NCBI RefSeq assembly: GCF_026319325.1
Contig: NZ_JAPDMU010000005.1
Coordinates: 1-64,000 of the forward strand
DNA from: Methylophaga sp. OBS3
Lineage (GTDB): Bacteria; Pseudomonadota; Gammaproteobacteria; Nitrosococcales; Methylophagaceae
Reading direction: 5' to 3'
Length of the DNA stretch: 64,000 nucleotides
Shown here: positions 20,442-29,280 of the stretch, piece by piece
Layout of the letters: each line of letters begins with the position of its first letter
Numbering within the stretch: position 1 is the first letter of the stretch
Program-made: the position numbers and the translations under genes
The notes under the pieces: generated by a model
Seen by the model: the letters and a program-made list of their open reading frames with translations, nothing else
What the model was told of the DNA's origin: nothing
Databases searched by the model: none

Positions 20442-21446
20442 ATGACTGCTAACGTTGCTTTAGCCAATCGTCACCGAAAGTCTTTTATCGCAACTATCGC
20501 GATATTGCTGGCTATCGTACTGCTACCACTAACTGGATATTTATATGTTGGTTTGGCAGATGCTGAGCCTGGAGCCCAAGAAACAAATCCGCGTGCCGAT
20601 ACTTGGCGTCAAGTTCGTGATAATTCAAAAGGTATCAGCACCGTTAAGGGGCAGGAGACCAACGAACTGATTCAAGGCGCGGGACAAAACTGGCGCCAAC
20701 TTCGCAATGGCCCAATTGCAACCTATGGCAGTTGGTTGCTAAGTTTTGTCATTATTACCTTGGTGGCTTTTTACATGTGGCGTGGCCAGGTCAAAATAGG
20801 TCATCCACGAACTGGTAAGACGGTTGAGCGTTGGACTTTAAATGAGCGCCGTTTGCACTGGGTAACGGCCGTGCTGTTTATCTTATTGGCGATTACAGGA
20901 CTTAGCTTGCTGTATGGTCGCTTTGCTCTGATTCCATTATTAGGTTATCCCGGCTTTTCAGCTTATGCCACAGCAGCAAAATGGATACATAATGTCATTG
21001 GCCCGGTATTTATGGTGGCCTTGTTTATCATCCTGATTAAGTGGTTCAAAGATAACCTCTTTACCAAAGTTGATATTCAATGGTTTAAAGACTTTGGCGG
21101 CATGGTGGGTGACAAACATCCGTCAGCCGGTAAGTTTAATGGTGGTGAGAAGCTTTGGTTCTGGACGTTGGCGACCGCTGGTGTTGCACTTTGTTTGTCT
21201 GGACTGGTATTGGATTTCCCGAACTTTGGCCAAGAACGTGAAATCATTATCGGTGCTCATCTGATTCACATTCTGACAGCATTTTTATTGATGTCATTCT
21301 CGTTGGGTCATATTTATATCGGTACGGTCGGTACAGAGGGTGCTCTGGAAGGGATGACGACAGGTCATGTTGATACAGCTTGGGCTGAGCAACACCATGA
21401 TTTATGGTTAAAAGAATTAGAGCAAAAAGAGCACGCGAGCAAATAA
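20442..21446 (+). CDS. fdhC: formate dehydrogenase cytochrome b gamma subunit
   Basis: A 334-residue membrane protein that anchors the complex and passes electrons through haem b to quinone. It has an N-terminal membrane helix (residues 15-37), a soluble segment of about 60 residues, a second helix near 90-110, then the four-helix cytochrome b core starting at NERRLHWVTAVLFILLAITG. Candidate haem histidines are visible in RRLHW, WIHNVIGP, HLIHILTAF and LGHIYIG. It is the last gene of the operon and is followed by a clear terminator. Confidence 0.92.
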   Translation: MTANVALANRHRKSFIATIAILLAIVLLPLTGYLYVGLADAEPGAQETNPRADTWRQVRDNSKGISTVKGQETNELIQGAGQNWRQLRNGPIATYGSWLLSFVIITLVAFYMWRGQVKIGHPRTGKTVERWTLNERRLHWVTAVLFILLAITGLSLLYGRFALIPLLGYPGFSAYATAAKWIHNVIGPVFMVALFIILIKWFKDNLFTKVDIQWFKDFGGMVGDKHPSAGKFNGGEKLWFWTLATAGVALCLSGLVLDFPNFGQEREIIIGAHLIHILTAFLLMSFSLGHIYIGTVGTEGALEGMTTGHVDTAWAEQHHDLWLKELEQKEHASK

Positions 21447-21812
21447 TCGCAAAATTGCGCATAAACGACATTAAAATTGGCATTTTTATTGCCGAATCCA
21501 AATTCAGAATAGTTTTTTAAGCCGGCTTATTGCCGGCTTTTTTGTGCCTGAAAATAATCCTGTTTTCTATCCAAAGATATATCCACGCCAAAAAGCGCCT
21601 TAAAGCTAGTAAAAATGGGCAGTCAGCCTATGCTCGAATGGCTAACGAAAAGTAGCAAAATATCAGTCCATTTTTTATGTCGGAATATTCATTAACCCAA
21701 TACTTAAAACCGGTATGAACACCGCTTCACAACGGCTATCAGGTCATGGTAGTTTCATAATTTTGCGTAATTAAGAACGTTAGATTGAACAGCATATTGT
21801 AAAGAGGCAAAT
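21447..21812. other. 366-base intergenic region between the two formate dehydrogenase operons
   Basis: It contains the fdhC terminator at 21519-21544 and, just before it, a sequence at 21478-21492 that matches the sigma-54 pattern (TGGCAT, five bases, TTGC) but sits too close to the terminator to be convincing. The remaining 270 bases hold no ORF or RNA gene that I recognise. They should contain the promoter of the fdsBA operon, but I see no clear -35/-10 pair. An AAAGAGG ribosome site precedes fdsB. Confidence 0.5.
21519..21544 (+). terminator. rho-independent terminator after fdhC
   Basis: AAGCCGGC and GCCGGCTT form an eight-base-pair stem around a short loop, followed directly by a run of T. 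It lies 73 bases after the fdhC stop and separates the membrane-bound from the soluble formate dehydrogenase operon. Confidence 0.88.
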
Positions 21813-23510
21813 ATGAGCGGACAGCCAATTAGCGTCCAGAAGGCAGGCGCGGCCCTTAAGAAACCTAGACCGATTGGTAAAGGGCGTCAGGTCGATATGA
21901 AAGCCTTGGCTGAAGTGCAGTCACTATTGGGTGATGAGCCCAGACGCAAAGATTTGCTCATAGAACATCTTCACAAAATCCAAGACACTTATCACTATAT
22001 TTCAGCTGCCCACCTATTGGCACTTGCTCATGAGATGAAATTGTCTCGTGCAGAAGTGTACGAAGTTGCTACGTTCTATCATCACTTTGATGTCATCAAA
22101 GAAGATCAAACCCCGCCCCCACAATTAACTGTTCGAGTCTGTGATTCGATGACCTGTGAAATGCTGGGCGCTAACCAACTAATTGAATCGCTAGAAAATG
22201 GTATGGGAGAGGGCGTCAGAATCCAACGCGTTCCCTGTATTGGACGCTGTGATAAAGCGCCTGTCGCGGTAGTTGGCATGAATCCGATTGAGTTTGCCAA
22301 TGTTGAAAAAGTGACTGTTGAGGTCTCGGCAAAAAACAGCAAGCCTGAAGATATCGAGCCGCTTCGTTTTGAAACCTATAGCGAGCAATATGGTTATCAG
22401 ACCTATCAGCAATGCGTAAACGGTCAAATTCCGGTCGAAGATGTGCTGACCAAAATGGAAGACTCTGGTTTACGTGGTCTTGGCGGCGCGGGTTTTCCGG
22501 TTGGACGTAAATGGCGAATTGTACGAGATCAACCAGCGCCAAGATTAATGGCCGTCAATATTGATGAAGGTGAGCCTGGTACCTTTAAAGATAAATATTA
22601 TCTTGACCGCGACCCTCACTGTTTTTTTGAGGGCATGCTGATCGCGGCTTGGGCGGTAGGCATTGATGAAATTTATATCTACTTGCGAGACGAGTATGCC
22701 GCCATCCGTGAGATGCTTGAGGTGGAACTGGTTAAATTAAAAAATCAGCCACCGGTACCTAATTTGCCTCAGATACACCTGCGTCGTGGCGCGGGGGCTT
22801 ATATCTGTGGTGAAGAGTCAGCGATGATTGAATCCATTGAGGGCAAACGTGGTATGCCTCGGTTAAGACCTCCATTTGTTGCGCAGGTTGGTTTATTTGG
22901 CAGGCCAACGCTTGAGCACAACATGGAGTCGCTTTACTGGGTTCGCGACATTATTGAAAAAGGCCCTGAATGTTTGACTAAACATGGTCGTAATGGTCGC
23001 AAAGGCTTACGGTCTTTTTCAGTGAGCGGAAGGGTTAATAAACCCGGTGTGCATTTAGCGCCTGCTGGTATCACATTACGTGAGCTAGTTGATGAGTATT
23101 GTGACGGCATGCAAGAAGGCCACACCTTGTATGGCTATTTTCCGGGCGGGGCATCAGGCGGGATTTTGCCGGCATCGCTGGCAAATGTACCTTTAGATTT
23201 TGATACCTTGCACGAATACGGCTGCTTTATTGGTAGTGCGGCTATCGTCGTTTTTTCAGACAAAGACAAAGCAAAAGATCTTGCGGTTAATGCGATGCGC
23301 TTTTTTGAAGATGAATCTTGTGGCCAGTGTACGCCTTGCCGTGTCGGTACATCTAAAGCGGTCACACTGATGCAAGAAGCCAAGTGGGACGAAACCTTAC
23401 TCGAAGAGTTGTCACAAGTGATGGTTGATGCCTCAATTTGTGGCCTCGGCCAAGCAGCACCAAATCCACTTCGCTGTGTCATCAAATACTTTCCTGAGGA
23501 GCTAAAATAA
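21813..23510 (+). CDS. fdsB: NAD-dependent formate dehydrogenase diaphorase subunit, FdsG-FdsB (NuoE-NuoF) fusion
   Basis: The flavin subunit that passes electrons from FdsA to NAD+ in the cytoplasm. The 565-residue protein fuses two parts. Residues 30-160 are NuoE/FdsG-like with [2Fe-2S] ligands Cys110, Cys115, Cys142 and Cys146. Residues from about 180 are NuoF/FdsB-like with the FMN/NAD glycine-rich GLRGLGGAGFPVGRKW and a [4Fe-4S] site at Cys503, Cys506, Cys509 and Cys543. In Cupriavidus the two parts are separate genes. Its stop shares a base with the fdsA start. Confidence 0.92.
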   Translation: MSGQPISVQKAGAALKKPRPIGKGRQVDMKALAEVQSLLGDEPRRKDLLIEHLHKIQDTYHYISAAHLLALAHEMKLSRAEVYEVATFYHHFDVIKEDQTPPPQLTVRVCDSMTCEMLGANQLIESLENGMGEGVRIQRVPCIGRCDKAPVAVVGMNPIEFANVEKVTVEVSAKNSKPEDIEPLRFETYSEQYGYQTYQQCVNGQIPVEDVLTKMEDSGLRGLGGAGFPVGRKWRIVRDQPAPRLMAVNIDEGEPGTFKDKYYLDRDPHCFFEGMLIAAWAVGIDEIYIYLRDEYAAIREMLEVELVKLKNQPPVPNLPQIHLRRGAGAYICGEESAMIESIEGKRGMPRLRPPFVAQVGLFGRPTLEHNMESLYWVRDIIEKGPECLTKHGRNGRKGLRSFSVSGRVNKPGVHLAPAGITLRELVDEYCDGMQEGHTLYGYFPGGASGGILPASLANVPLDFDTLHEYGCFIGSAAIVVFSDKDKAKDLAVNAMRFFEDESCGQCTPCRVGTSKAVTLMQEAKWDETLLEELSQVMVDASICGLGQAAPNPLRCVIKYFPEELK

Positions 23511-26311
23511 TGGCTTCACAACTGCAAGAACAAATCGAATTAGTCTCGTTCACCCTTAACGGTAAATCAGTCAGTGCACGAGCCGATGAGACCATTCTAC
23601 AAGCAGCACAGCGTGAGGGGATTGAAATTCCACATCTTTGCTACTCAGAGCGTCAGGGGCAAGATGGTAACTGTCGCGCTTGTGTCGTTGAAGTGGAAGG
23701 TGAGCGGGTTTTAGCACCATCGTGCTGTCGTTACCCAAGTAACGATATGAAAGTAAAAACCAACAGTGAACGGGCTTTGCATTCACAAAAAATGGTGTTG
23801 GAGTTACTAAAAGCCGATGTCAGTGAGCAGCCCCACACTTTGAATTCGGAGTTGGATTATTGGGCAGGCAAACTTGACGTCAGCACGCCAAGATTTAAAT
23901 CTCGTCAACAACCTAAGCCGGATCTATCACACCCGGGTATTGCCGTTAACATGGATGCCTGTATTCAATGTACACGCTGTGTTCGTGCCTGCCGTGATGA
24001 GCAAAATAATGATGTTATCGGTTTAGCGATGCGTGGCCATCACACCGAGATTGTCTTTGATTTAGATGATCCGATGGGCGATAGCTCATGCGTTGCTTGT
24101 GGTGAGTGCGTGCAGGCTTGTCCTACCGGCGCCTTAATGCCAGCGAATGAAGTGGGTATGGTGGTGCCTGATAAGCAAGTCGATTCTGTTTGTCCGTATT
24201 GTGGTGTTGGTTGTCAGCTAACTTATAACGTTAAAGACAACAAAATTCTGCATGTTGAAGGTCGTGATGGGCCTGCTAATCATGGTCGTTTATGCGTCAA
24301 AGGTCGTTATGGTTTTGACTATGTGCATCATCCACACCGACTGACCAAACCACTTATTCGCCGTGAGGATGTGCCAAAGTCAGCTGATTTTGAGTTCGAT
24401 CCCAATGATTGGCAAAAAGTATTTCGTGAAGCGACATGGGAAGAAGCGCTTGCCAAAGCCAGTGGAGGCTTTGTCAGTATTCGTGATGATCTCGGTCCGC
24501 AAGCATTAGCTGGTTTTGGTAGTGCCAAGGGTAGCAACGAAGAAGCTTATTTATTCCAAAAACTGATTCGTACTGGCTTTAAAACCAATAACGTCGATCA
24601 CTGCACGCGTTTGTGCCATGCCTCATCAGTTGTGGCGCTGCTTGAATGTTTAGGTTCGGGCGCGGTATCTAATCCGGTAGCTGATGTCGATGAAGCCGAA
24701 GTTATCATTCTGATCGGTGCTAACCCAACAGTGAATCATCCGGTTGGTGCGACATGGATGAAAAATGCCGTTCGTAAAGGCACCAAGTTGGTATTGATGG
24801 ACCCGCGTGGTACTGAGCTGGGCCGTGAAGCAACCTATCAATTGCAATTTACACCGGGCAGTGATGTGCCGATGCTCAATGCCATTATGCATGTCATTGT
24901 TGAAGAAGATTTGGTTGATGCTGACTTCATCAGCAGTCGAACGGAAGGTTTTGAGGCGATGAAAGCCCACCTCAAATCCTATTCACCTGAAGCCATGTCA
25001 CCGATTTGTGGCATTCCTGCTCAGACATTACGAGAAGTGGCGAGACTGTATGCCACCTCTAAAGCATCAATGATTCTTTGGGGGATGGGGATTTCTCAAC
25101 ATGTGCATGGTACTGATAATGCGCGGTGTTTAATTTCGCTTGCATTAATGACAGGGCAAATTGGCCGTCCGGGTACCGGGCTGCATCCACTTCGTGGTCA
25201 AAATAACGTACAAGGCGCATCGGATATGGGGCTTATCCCCATGGTATTTCCGGATTATCAACCTGTTGGTGATGGCAGAGCCCGCGAGTATTTTGAACAA
25301 TTATGGGAGTCACCATTAGATCCAAATCCAGGATTAACCGTCGTTGAAATCATGGATGCGATTCATCATGGCAAGTTAAAAGGTTTGTATGTGATGGGTG
25401 AGAACCCTGCCATGTCAGATCCTGATGCCAATCATGCTCGCCAGTCGTTGGCAGAATTAGATCATCTGGTGGTGCAAGATATCTTTCTAACGGAAACGGC
25501 ATATCTGGCAGATATCGTATTGCCGGCCTCAGGTTTCCCAGAAAAAACGGGTACGTTTACCAATACCGATAGATTGGTTCAACTTGGACGTCAGGCATTA
25601 GATCCACCCGGCGATGCGCGTCAGGACTTATGGATCATTCAGCAGATTGCTAATGGTATGGGGCTTAACTGGCACTATAAAGATGCCTCTGAGGTCTTTG
25701 CAGAGATCCGCAAAGCTGTGCCGCATATGGCAGGTATTACATGGCAAAGACTTGAGAATGAAGGTGCCGTTGTTTATCCATGCTTTAACGAGGGCGATCC
25801 CGGCGAAGCGGTTATCTTTAAAGAAGATTTTCCTCGTGATAATGGCCTTGGTAAGTTTGTACCTGCCGATATTGTTCCTCCTGCTGAGCGTCCGGATGAA
25901 GAATATCCGTATGTATTGATTACTGGCCGGATGTTAGAGCATTGGCATACAGGCTCAATGACACGTCGCGCCAATGTTTTAGACGCATTAGAGCCAGAAG
26001 CTGTGGCAACGCTTAATCCCGTCACTTTGGATGAGTTGGGTGTACATCCGGGCGATTTAATTACGCTTTCGACTCGGCGTGGTGAAATCTCGATGATTGC
26101 ACGTGCTGATTTGGCGGTACCAACCGGGGCCGTATTTATGGCATTTTGTTTCTACGAAGCAGCGGTTAACAGGCTGTCGAATGCCGCATTAGATCCGGCT
26201 GCGAAAATACCTGAGTTTAAATACTGCGCGGTTAAAGTGACTAAAGGTGGTCAACCAATGCAGTTTTTCAGTTATGGTGGCGGTCAGTCCCAAAACCAGC
26301 TGCGAAATTAA
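23510..26311 (+). CDS. fdsA: NAD-dependent formate dehydrogenase catalytic alpha subunit
   Basis: The soluble molybdo- or tungsto-enzyme that oxidises formate to CO2, 933 residues. The N-terminal NuoG-like [2Fe-2S] domain has Cys44, Cys55, Cys58 and Cys72/73. Two ferredoxin motifs lie at 151-161 and 194-204. The bis-MGD domain begins with [4Fe-4S] ligands Cys228, Cys231, Cys235 and Cys262. The catalytic cysteine is Cys369 (RLCHASSV). The His-Cys3 cluster usual after the [2Fe-2S] domain is not apparent between residues 95 and 140. No Tat signal is present, so it is cytoplasmic. With fdsB it forms a two-gene operon ending at a terminator. Confidence 0.93.
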   Translation: MASQLQEQIELVSFTLNGKSVSARADETILQAAQREGIEIPHLCYSERQGQDGNCRACVVEVEGERVLAPSCCRYPSNDMKVKTNSERALHSQKMVLELLKADVSEQPHTLNSELDYWAGKLDVSTPRFKSRQQPKPDLSHPGIAVNMDACIQCTRCVRACRDEQNNDVIGLAMRGHHTEIVFDLDDPMGDSSCVACGECVQACPTGALMPANEVGMVVPDKQVDSVCPYCGVGCQLTYNVKDNKILHVEGRDGPANHGRLCVKGRYGFDYVHHPHRLTKPLIRREDVPKSADFEFDPNDWQKVFREATWEEALAKASGGFVSIRDDLGPQALAGFGSAKGSNEEAYLFQKLIRTGFKTNNVDHCTRLCHASSVVALLECLGSGAVSNPVADVDEAEVIILIGANPTVNHPVGATWMKNAVRKGTKLVLMDPRGTELGREATYQLQFTPGSDVPMLNAIMHVIVEEDLVDADFISSRTEGFEAMKAHLKSYSPEAMSPICGIPAQTLREVARLYATSKASMILWGMGISQHVHGTDNARCLISLALMTGQIGRPGTGLHPLRGQNNVQGASDMGLIPMVFPDYQPVGDGRAREYFEQLWESPLDPNPGLTVVEIMDAIHHGKLKGLYVMGENPAMSDPDANHARQSLAELDHLVVQDIFLTETAYLADIVLPASGFPEKTGTFTNTDRLVQLGRQALDPPGDARQDLWIIQQIANGMGLNWHYKDASEVFAEIRKAVPHMAGITWQRLENEGAVVYPCFNEGDPGEAVIFKEDFPRDNGLGKFVPADIVPPAERPDEEYPYVLITGRMLEHWHTGSMTRRANVLDALEPEAVATLNPVTLDELGVHPGDLITLSTRRGEISMIARADLAVPTGAVFMAFCFYEAAVNRLSNAALDPAAKIPEFKYCAVKVTKGGQPMQFFSYGGGQSQNQLRN

Positions 26312-26324
26312 GCACAAAAACAAA

Positions 26325-26352
26325 AAAAGGGCATGATTTGATGCCCTTTTTT
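26325..26352 (+). terminator. rho-independent terminator after fdsA
   Basis: GGGCAT and ATGCCC pair around a six-base loop, extended by flanking A and T runs, and are followed by a T tract. It lies about 15 bases after the fdsA stop and ends the soluble formate dehydrogenase operon. Confidence 0.85.
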
Positions 26353-26420
26353 ATGACTTGCAGGGCGCATTCTTGCTAAGATGAGCGCTTGTTTAATAGC
26401 GAGCCAACAAGCGGAAATAC

Positions 26421-27173
26421 ATGAAAATTTTGATCAGCAACGACGATGGCTACATGGCGCGTGGTCTACATACTCTGGCCAACTCGCTGAAAGATTGTGG
26501 CGAAATCACCGTGGTGGCGCCAGATCGTAATCGTAGTGGTGCCAGTAACTCGCTGACTTTAGAAAATCCTTTACGTTTAGACCGTTTAGACAGCGGTATT
26601 TATCGTGTTGAAGGCACACCAACTGACTGTGTGCATCTTGCTATTACTGGTCTTTTGGAAGAAGAGCCTGACATGGTTGTTTCTGGCATCAATGCTGGAG
26701 CAAATCTTGGTGATGACGTTTTATATTCAGGTACCGTTGCTGCGGCAATGGAAGGCCGGTTTTTGGGCTTGCCTGCGATTGCAATTTCACTTGCGAGCTT
26801 TGAAGGACGTCATTATGAAACTGCAGGTTGGGTTGCACAGCAATTGGTCACCCGCTTAAGTAAAGCATCACTTCCTGCCGACACGATTCTAAATGTAAAT
26901 GTCCCTGATATTCCGATAGATCAAATTATTGGTTTTGAAAGTACACGCCTTGGTCACCGGCATAAAGCTGAGCCAGTGATTCGTGAACTTGATCCTCGTG
27001 GTCGCCCTATGTACTGGATTGGTCCAGCAGGAGCCGAACAAGATGCAGGTCCAGGCACCGATTTTGATGCCATTCGACGTGGCGCTGTTTCGATTACACC
27101 TTTGCAAATTGACCTGACACGTTACGATGCCATCGACGGTGTAGCGCGCTGGTTGGAAGATACAACACCATGA
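26421..27173 (+). CDS. surE: 5'/3'-nucleotidase SurE
   Basis: A metal-dependent nucleoside-monophosphate phosphatase linked to stationary-phase survival. The 250-residue length matches the family. The metal-binding ILISNDDG start is present, then NSLT, the [20 protein letters not shown] core and a Tyr/Pro-rich C-terminal arm. It opens the conserved surE-pcm-yqaA-nlpD cluster and overlaps pcm by four bases (ATGA). Confidence 0.95.
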   Translation: MKILISNDDGYMARGLHTLANSLKDCGEITVVAPDRNRSGASNSLTLENPLRLDRLDSGIYRVEGTPTDCVHLAITGLLEEEPDMVVSGINAGANLGDDVLYSGTVAAAMEGRFLGLPAIAISLASFEGRHYETAGWVAQQLVTRLSKASLPADTILNVNVPDIPIDQIIGFESTRLGHRHKAEPVIRELDPRGRPMYWIGPAGAEQDAGPGTDFDAIRRGAVSITPLQIDLTRYDAIDGVARWLEDTTP

Positions 27174-27829
27174 TAAGTGATCCTCGCGGTATTGGTATGA
27201 CCTCACAAAGGACGCGGGATCGCTTGATTCAACGTCTGAAAGATCGCGGTATTAACAATCAGCAGGTATTGGCGATCATGCGTCAATGCCCACGCCATCT
27301 TTTTGTTGATGAGGCCTTAGCTAGCCGCGCTTATGAAGATACCGCGTTGCCAATTGGCCACAGCCAGACAATTTCACAGCCATTTATTGTCGCGCGCATG
27401 ACAGAAATTTTGTTGCAAGGTAATCCCCGCAATAAAGTACTTGAGGTCGGCACAGGCTCTGGATATCAAACTGCAGTCTTATCTGGCCTAGTGCCAAGAG
27501 TGTTCAGTGTTGAGCGTATTTCGCCATTATTGAAACAAGCTCGTGAACGTTTTTATCAACTAAAGCTCAATAATATTCGTCTCAAACATAGCGATGGCAG
27601 CTGGGGATGGGAAGAGAATGCACCGTATGACGGAATTATCGTTACCTGTGCGCCTGAACAAATCCCAGAAAGCCTATTACATCAACTCGCGCCAGGTGGT
27701 CGACTTGTTATCCCAGTGGGAACGAGCAAAGGCCAGTCTTTACGAGTCATTGACCGTAATGGCAATACGTTTGAGGAATCAGAGTGGGAGGCGGTCAGTT
27801 TTGTACCGCTACTAAGCGGACAAATCTAA
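27170..27829 (+). CDS. pcm: protein-L-isoaspartate O-methyltransferase
   Basis: A SAM-dependent repair enzyme that methylates L-isoaspartyl residues in aged proteins. It has 219 residues, with the family motifs [19 protein letters not shown] and the SAM-binding [16 protein letters not shown], and a C-terminal GGRLVIPVG. The ATG overlaps the surE stop. Another in-frame ATG ten residues later is possible. Its stop overlaps the start of the yqaA-like gene. Confidence 0.95.
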   Translation: MISDPRGIGMTSQRTRDRLIQRLKDRGINNQQVLAIMRQCPRHLFVDEALASRAYEDTALPIGHSQTISQPFIVARMTEILLQGNPRNKVLEVGTGSGYQTAVLSGLVPRVFSVERISPLLKQARERFYQLKLNNIRLKHSDGSWGWEENAPYDGIIVTCAPEQIPESLLHQLAPGGRLVIPVGTSKGQSLRVIDRNGNTFEESEWEAVSFVPLLSGQI

Positions 27830-28404
27830 TGAAATTATTTTCATCTCTTTATGTGCTTACGATGAAGTGGGCACGACACAAATACGCAAGCTTCTGGCTG
27901 GCTGTGGTGAGTTTTACCGAGTCATCATTTTTCTTAGTACCGCCTGACGTTATGCTGGCGCCAATGTCGTTGGCAAAACCTGAAAAAGCCTGGTTCTATG
28001 CTTTTATTACCACGGTGGCTTCCGTTGCTGGTGGACTACTAGGCTATCTTATCGGTATGTTTGCCTTGCAGATGGTAGAGCCATGGATAATTCAGTTTGG
28101 CTATGAAGCAGGATATTTAACCGCACAACAATGGTTTAACGATTGGGGATTCTGGGCCATCTTTATGGCAGGGTTTACGCCAATTCCTTATAAAGTTTTT
28201 ACTATCGCAGCTGGTGCGGTAGGCATGTTGTTACTGCCATTTATTTTAGGGTCAATGGTCGGACGTGGCCTACGGTTTTTCTTGGTTGCAGGCTTAATGC
28301 GTTGGGGCGGCCCGGCGTTAGAAAACAAATTGCATCAATGGATGGACTGGTTAGGCTGGTTAACAATCTTTATTCTTGTGACTGCTTGGCTAATACTGCG
28401 GTGA
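27829..28404 (+). CDS. YqaA-family membrane protein
   Basis: A 191-residue inner-membrane protein of the VTT/DedA-related YqaA family, with about four hydrophobic segments and the conserved FTESSFFLVPPDVMLAPMSL region and AGFTPIPYKVFTIAAG motif. The family is thought to act in membrane homeostasis, but the exact activity of this branch is not established. The ATG shares a base with the pcm stop; an earlier ATG at 27784 would lie within pcm and is not preferred. It is a regular member of surE-pcm-yqaA-nlpD clusters. Confidence 0.85.
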   Translation: MKLFSSLYVLTMKWARHKYASFWLAVVSFTESSFFLVPPDVMLAPMSLAKPEKAWFYAFITTVASVAGGLLGYLIGMFALQMVEPWIIQFGYEAGYLTAQQWFNDWGFWAIFMAGFTPIPYKVFTIAAGAVGMLLLPFILGSMVGRGLRFFLVAGLMRWGGPALENKLHQWMDWLGWLTIFILVTAWLILR

Positions 28405-28405
28405 T

Positions 28406-29215
28406 ATGAAACGACTGCTGATTTTAACGACGCTTTTTTTAACTGCCTGTGGTGGCGGTAAAGCTGTTGCGCCGTTAGGTCACTATGATCGCCATTCACC
28501 ACAGAAGCAGACGAGAAGCCAAACACCACCACAAACCTATACCGTTAAAAAAGGCGACACTTTATATTCCATTAGTTTTGGTTACGGTATGGATTATCGT
28601 GATGTGGCGCGCATAAATGGTATTCGTCCACCCTACACAATTTATGTTGGACAAAAATTACGGTTCAGAGGGGCATCAGCTGCGCCAGTGAGACAGCAAG
28701 TTGCAACGAGTCGGCCAAAAACGGCACCGACAACATCTGCACCAAAAACACAGGCTTCAAAACCTAAGACGAGTCAGCCAGCAAAAGCGACCCCTAAACC
28801 GTCGTCGCCACCGCCATCATCACCAGCACCAACGGGCACGGGTACGCCAGCTTGGCAATGGCCAACTAAAGGGCCTCTGTTATCAAGCTTTTCAAATGCA
28901 GAAGCAACACGAAAAGGTATCAAAATAGCTGGGCGGGCAGGCCAAGACGTCGTTGCAGCGGCTTCAGGTCGCGTGGTTTATAGCGGTAATGGTTTATCAC
29001 GTTACGGCAACTTACTTATCATCAAACATAACGATGTCTACCTTAGTGCTTATGCGCACAATAGTTCATTGTTGGTGAAAGAAGGTGATAACGTCAGAGC
29101 AGGACAAAAAATCGCTACCCTTGGACGCACAGGTACACAACGAGACCAACTGCATTTTGAAATTCGCAGAAATGGGCAACCTGTCGATCCATTACGCTAT
29201 CTGCCTAAACAATAA
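28406..29215 (+). CDS. nlpD: NlpD-type murein hydrolase activator lipoprotein
   Basis: A 269-residue lipoprotein (FLTACGGG lipobox) with a LysM peptidoglycan-binding domain (YTVKKGDTLYSISFGYGMDY), a Pro/Thr/Ser-rich linker at about 90-150, and a C-terminal M23 (LytM) domain. The domain has only part of the metal-binding set (HFEIRRNG at the end; the first His and Asp appear substituted, RKGIKIAGRAGQDV), which fits NlpD as an activator of amidase AmiC rather than an enzyme. In many relatives rpoS follows, but here prfB does. Confidence 0.9.
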   Translation: MKRLLILTTLFLTACGGGKAVAPLGHYDRHSPQKQTRSQTPPQTYTVKKGDTLYSISFGYGMDYRDVARINGIRPPYTIYVGQKLRFRGASAAPVRQQVATSRPKTAPTTSAPKTQASKPKTSQPAKATPKPSSPPPSSPAPTGTGTPAWQWPTKGPLLSSFSNAEATRKGIKIAGRAGQDVVAAASGRVVYSGNGLSRYGNLLIIKHNDVYLSAYAHNSSLLVKEGDNVRAGQKIATLGRTGTQRDQLHFEIRRNGQPVDPLRYLPKQ

Positions 29216-29280
29216 GGCCATTTTTCCGTTACAATACGCGGTTTTCTGATCAACATCGCAATCAGCAGATGAGGTGAACT

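Noticed and set aside
21478-21492. Second sigma-54-like match (TGGCAT-N5-TTGC) after fdhC
   Set aside because: A start from it would run into the fdhC terminator within about 15-40 bases, and the motif is part of an AT-rich imperfect hairpin. Probably chance.
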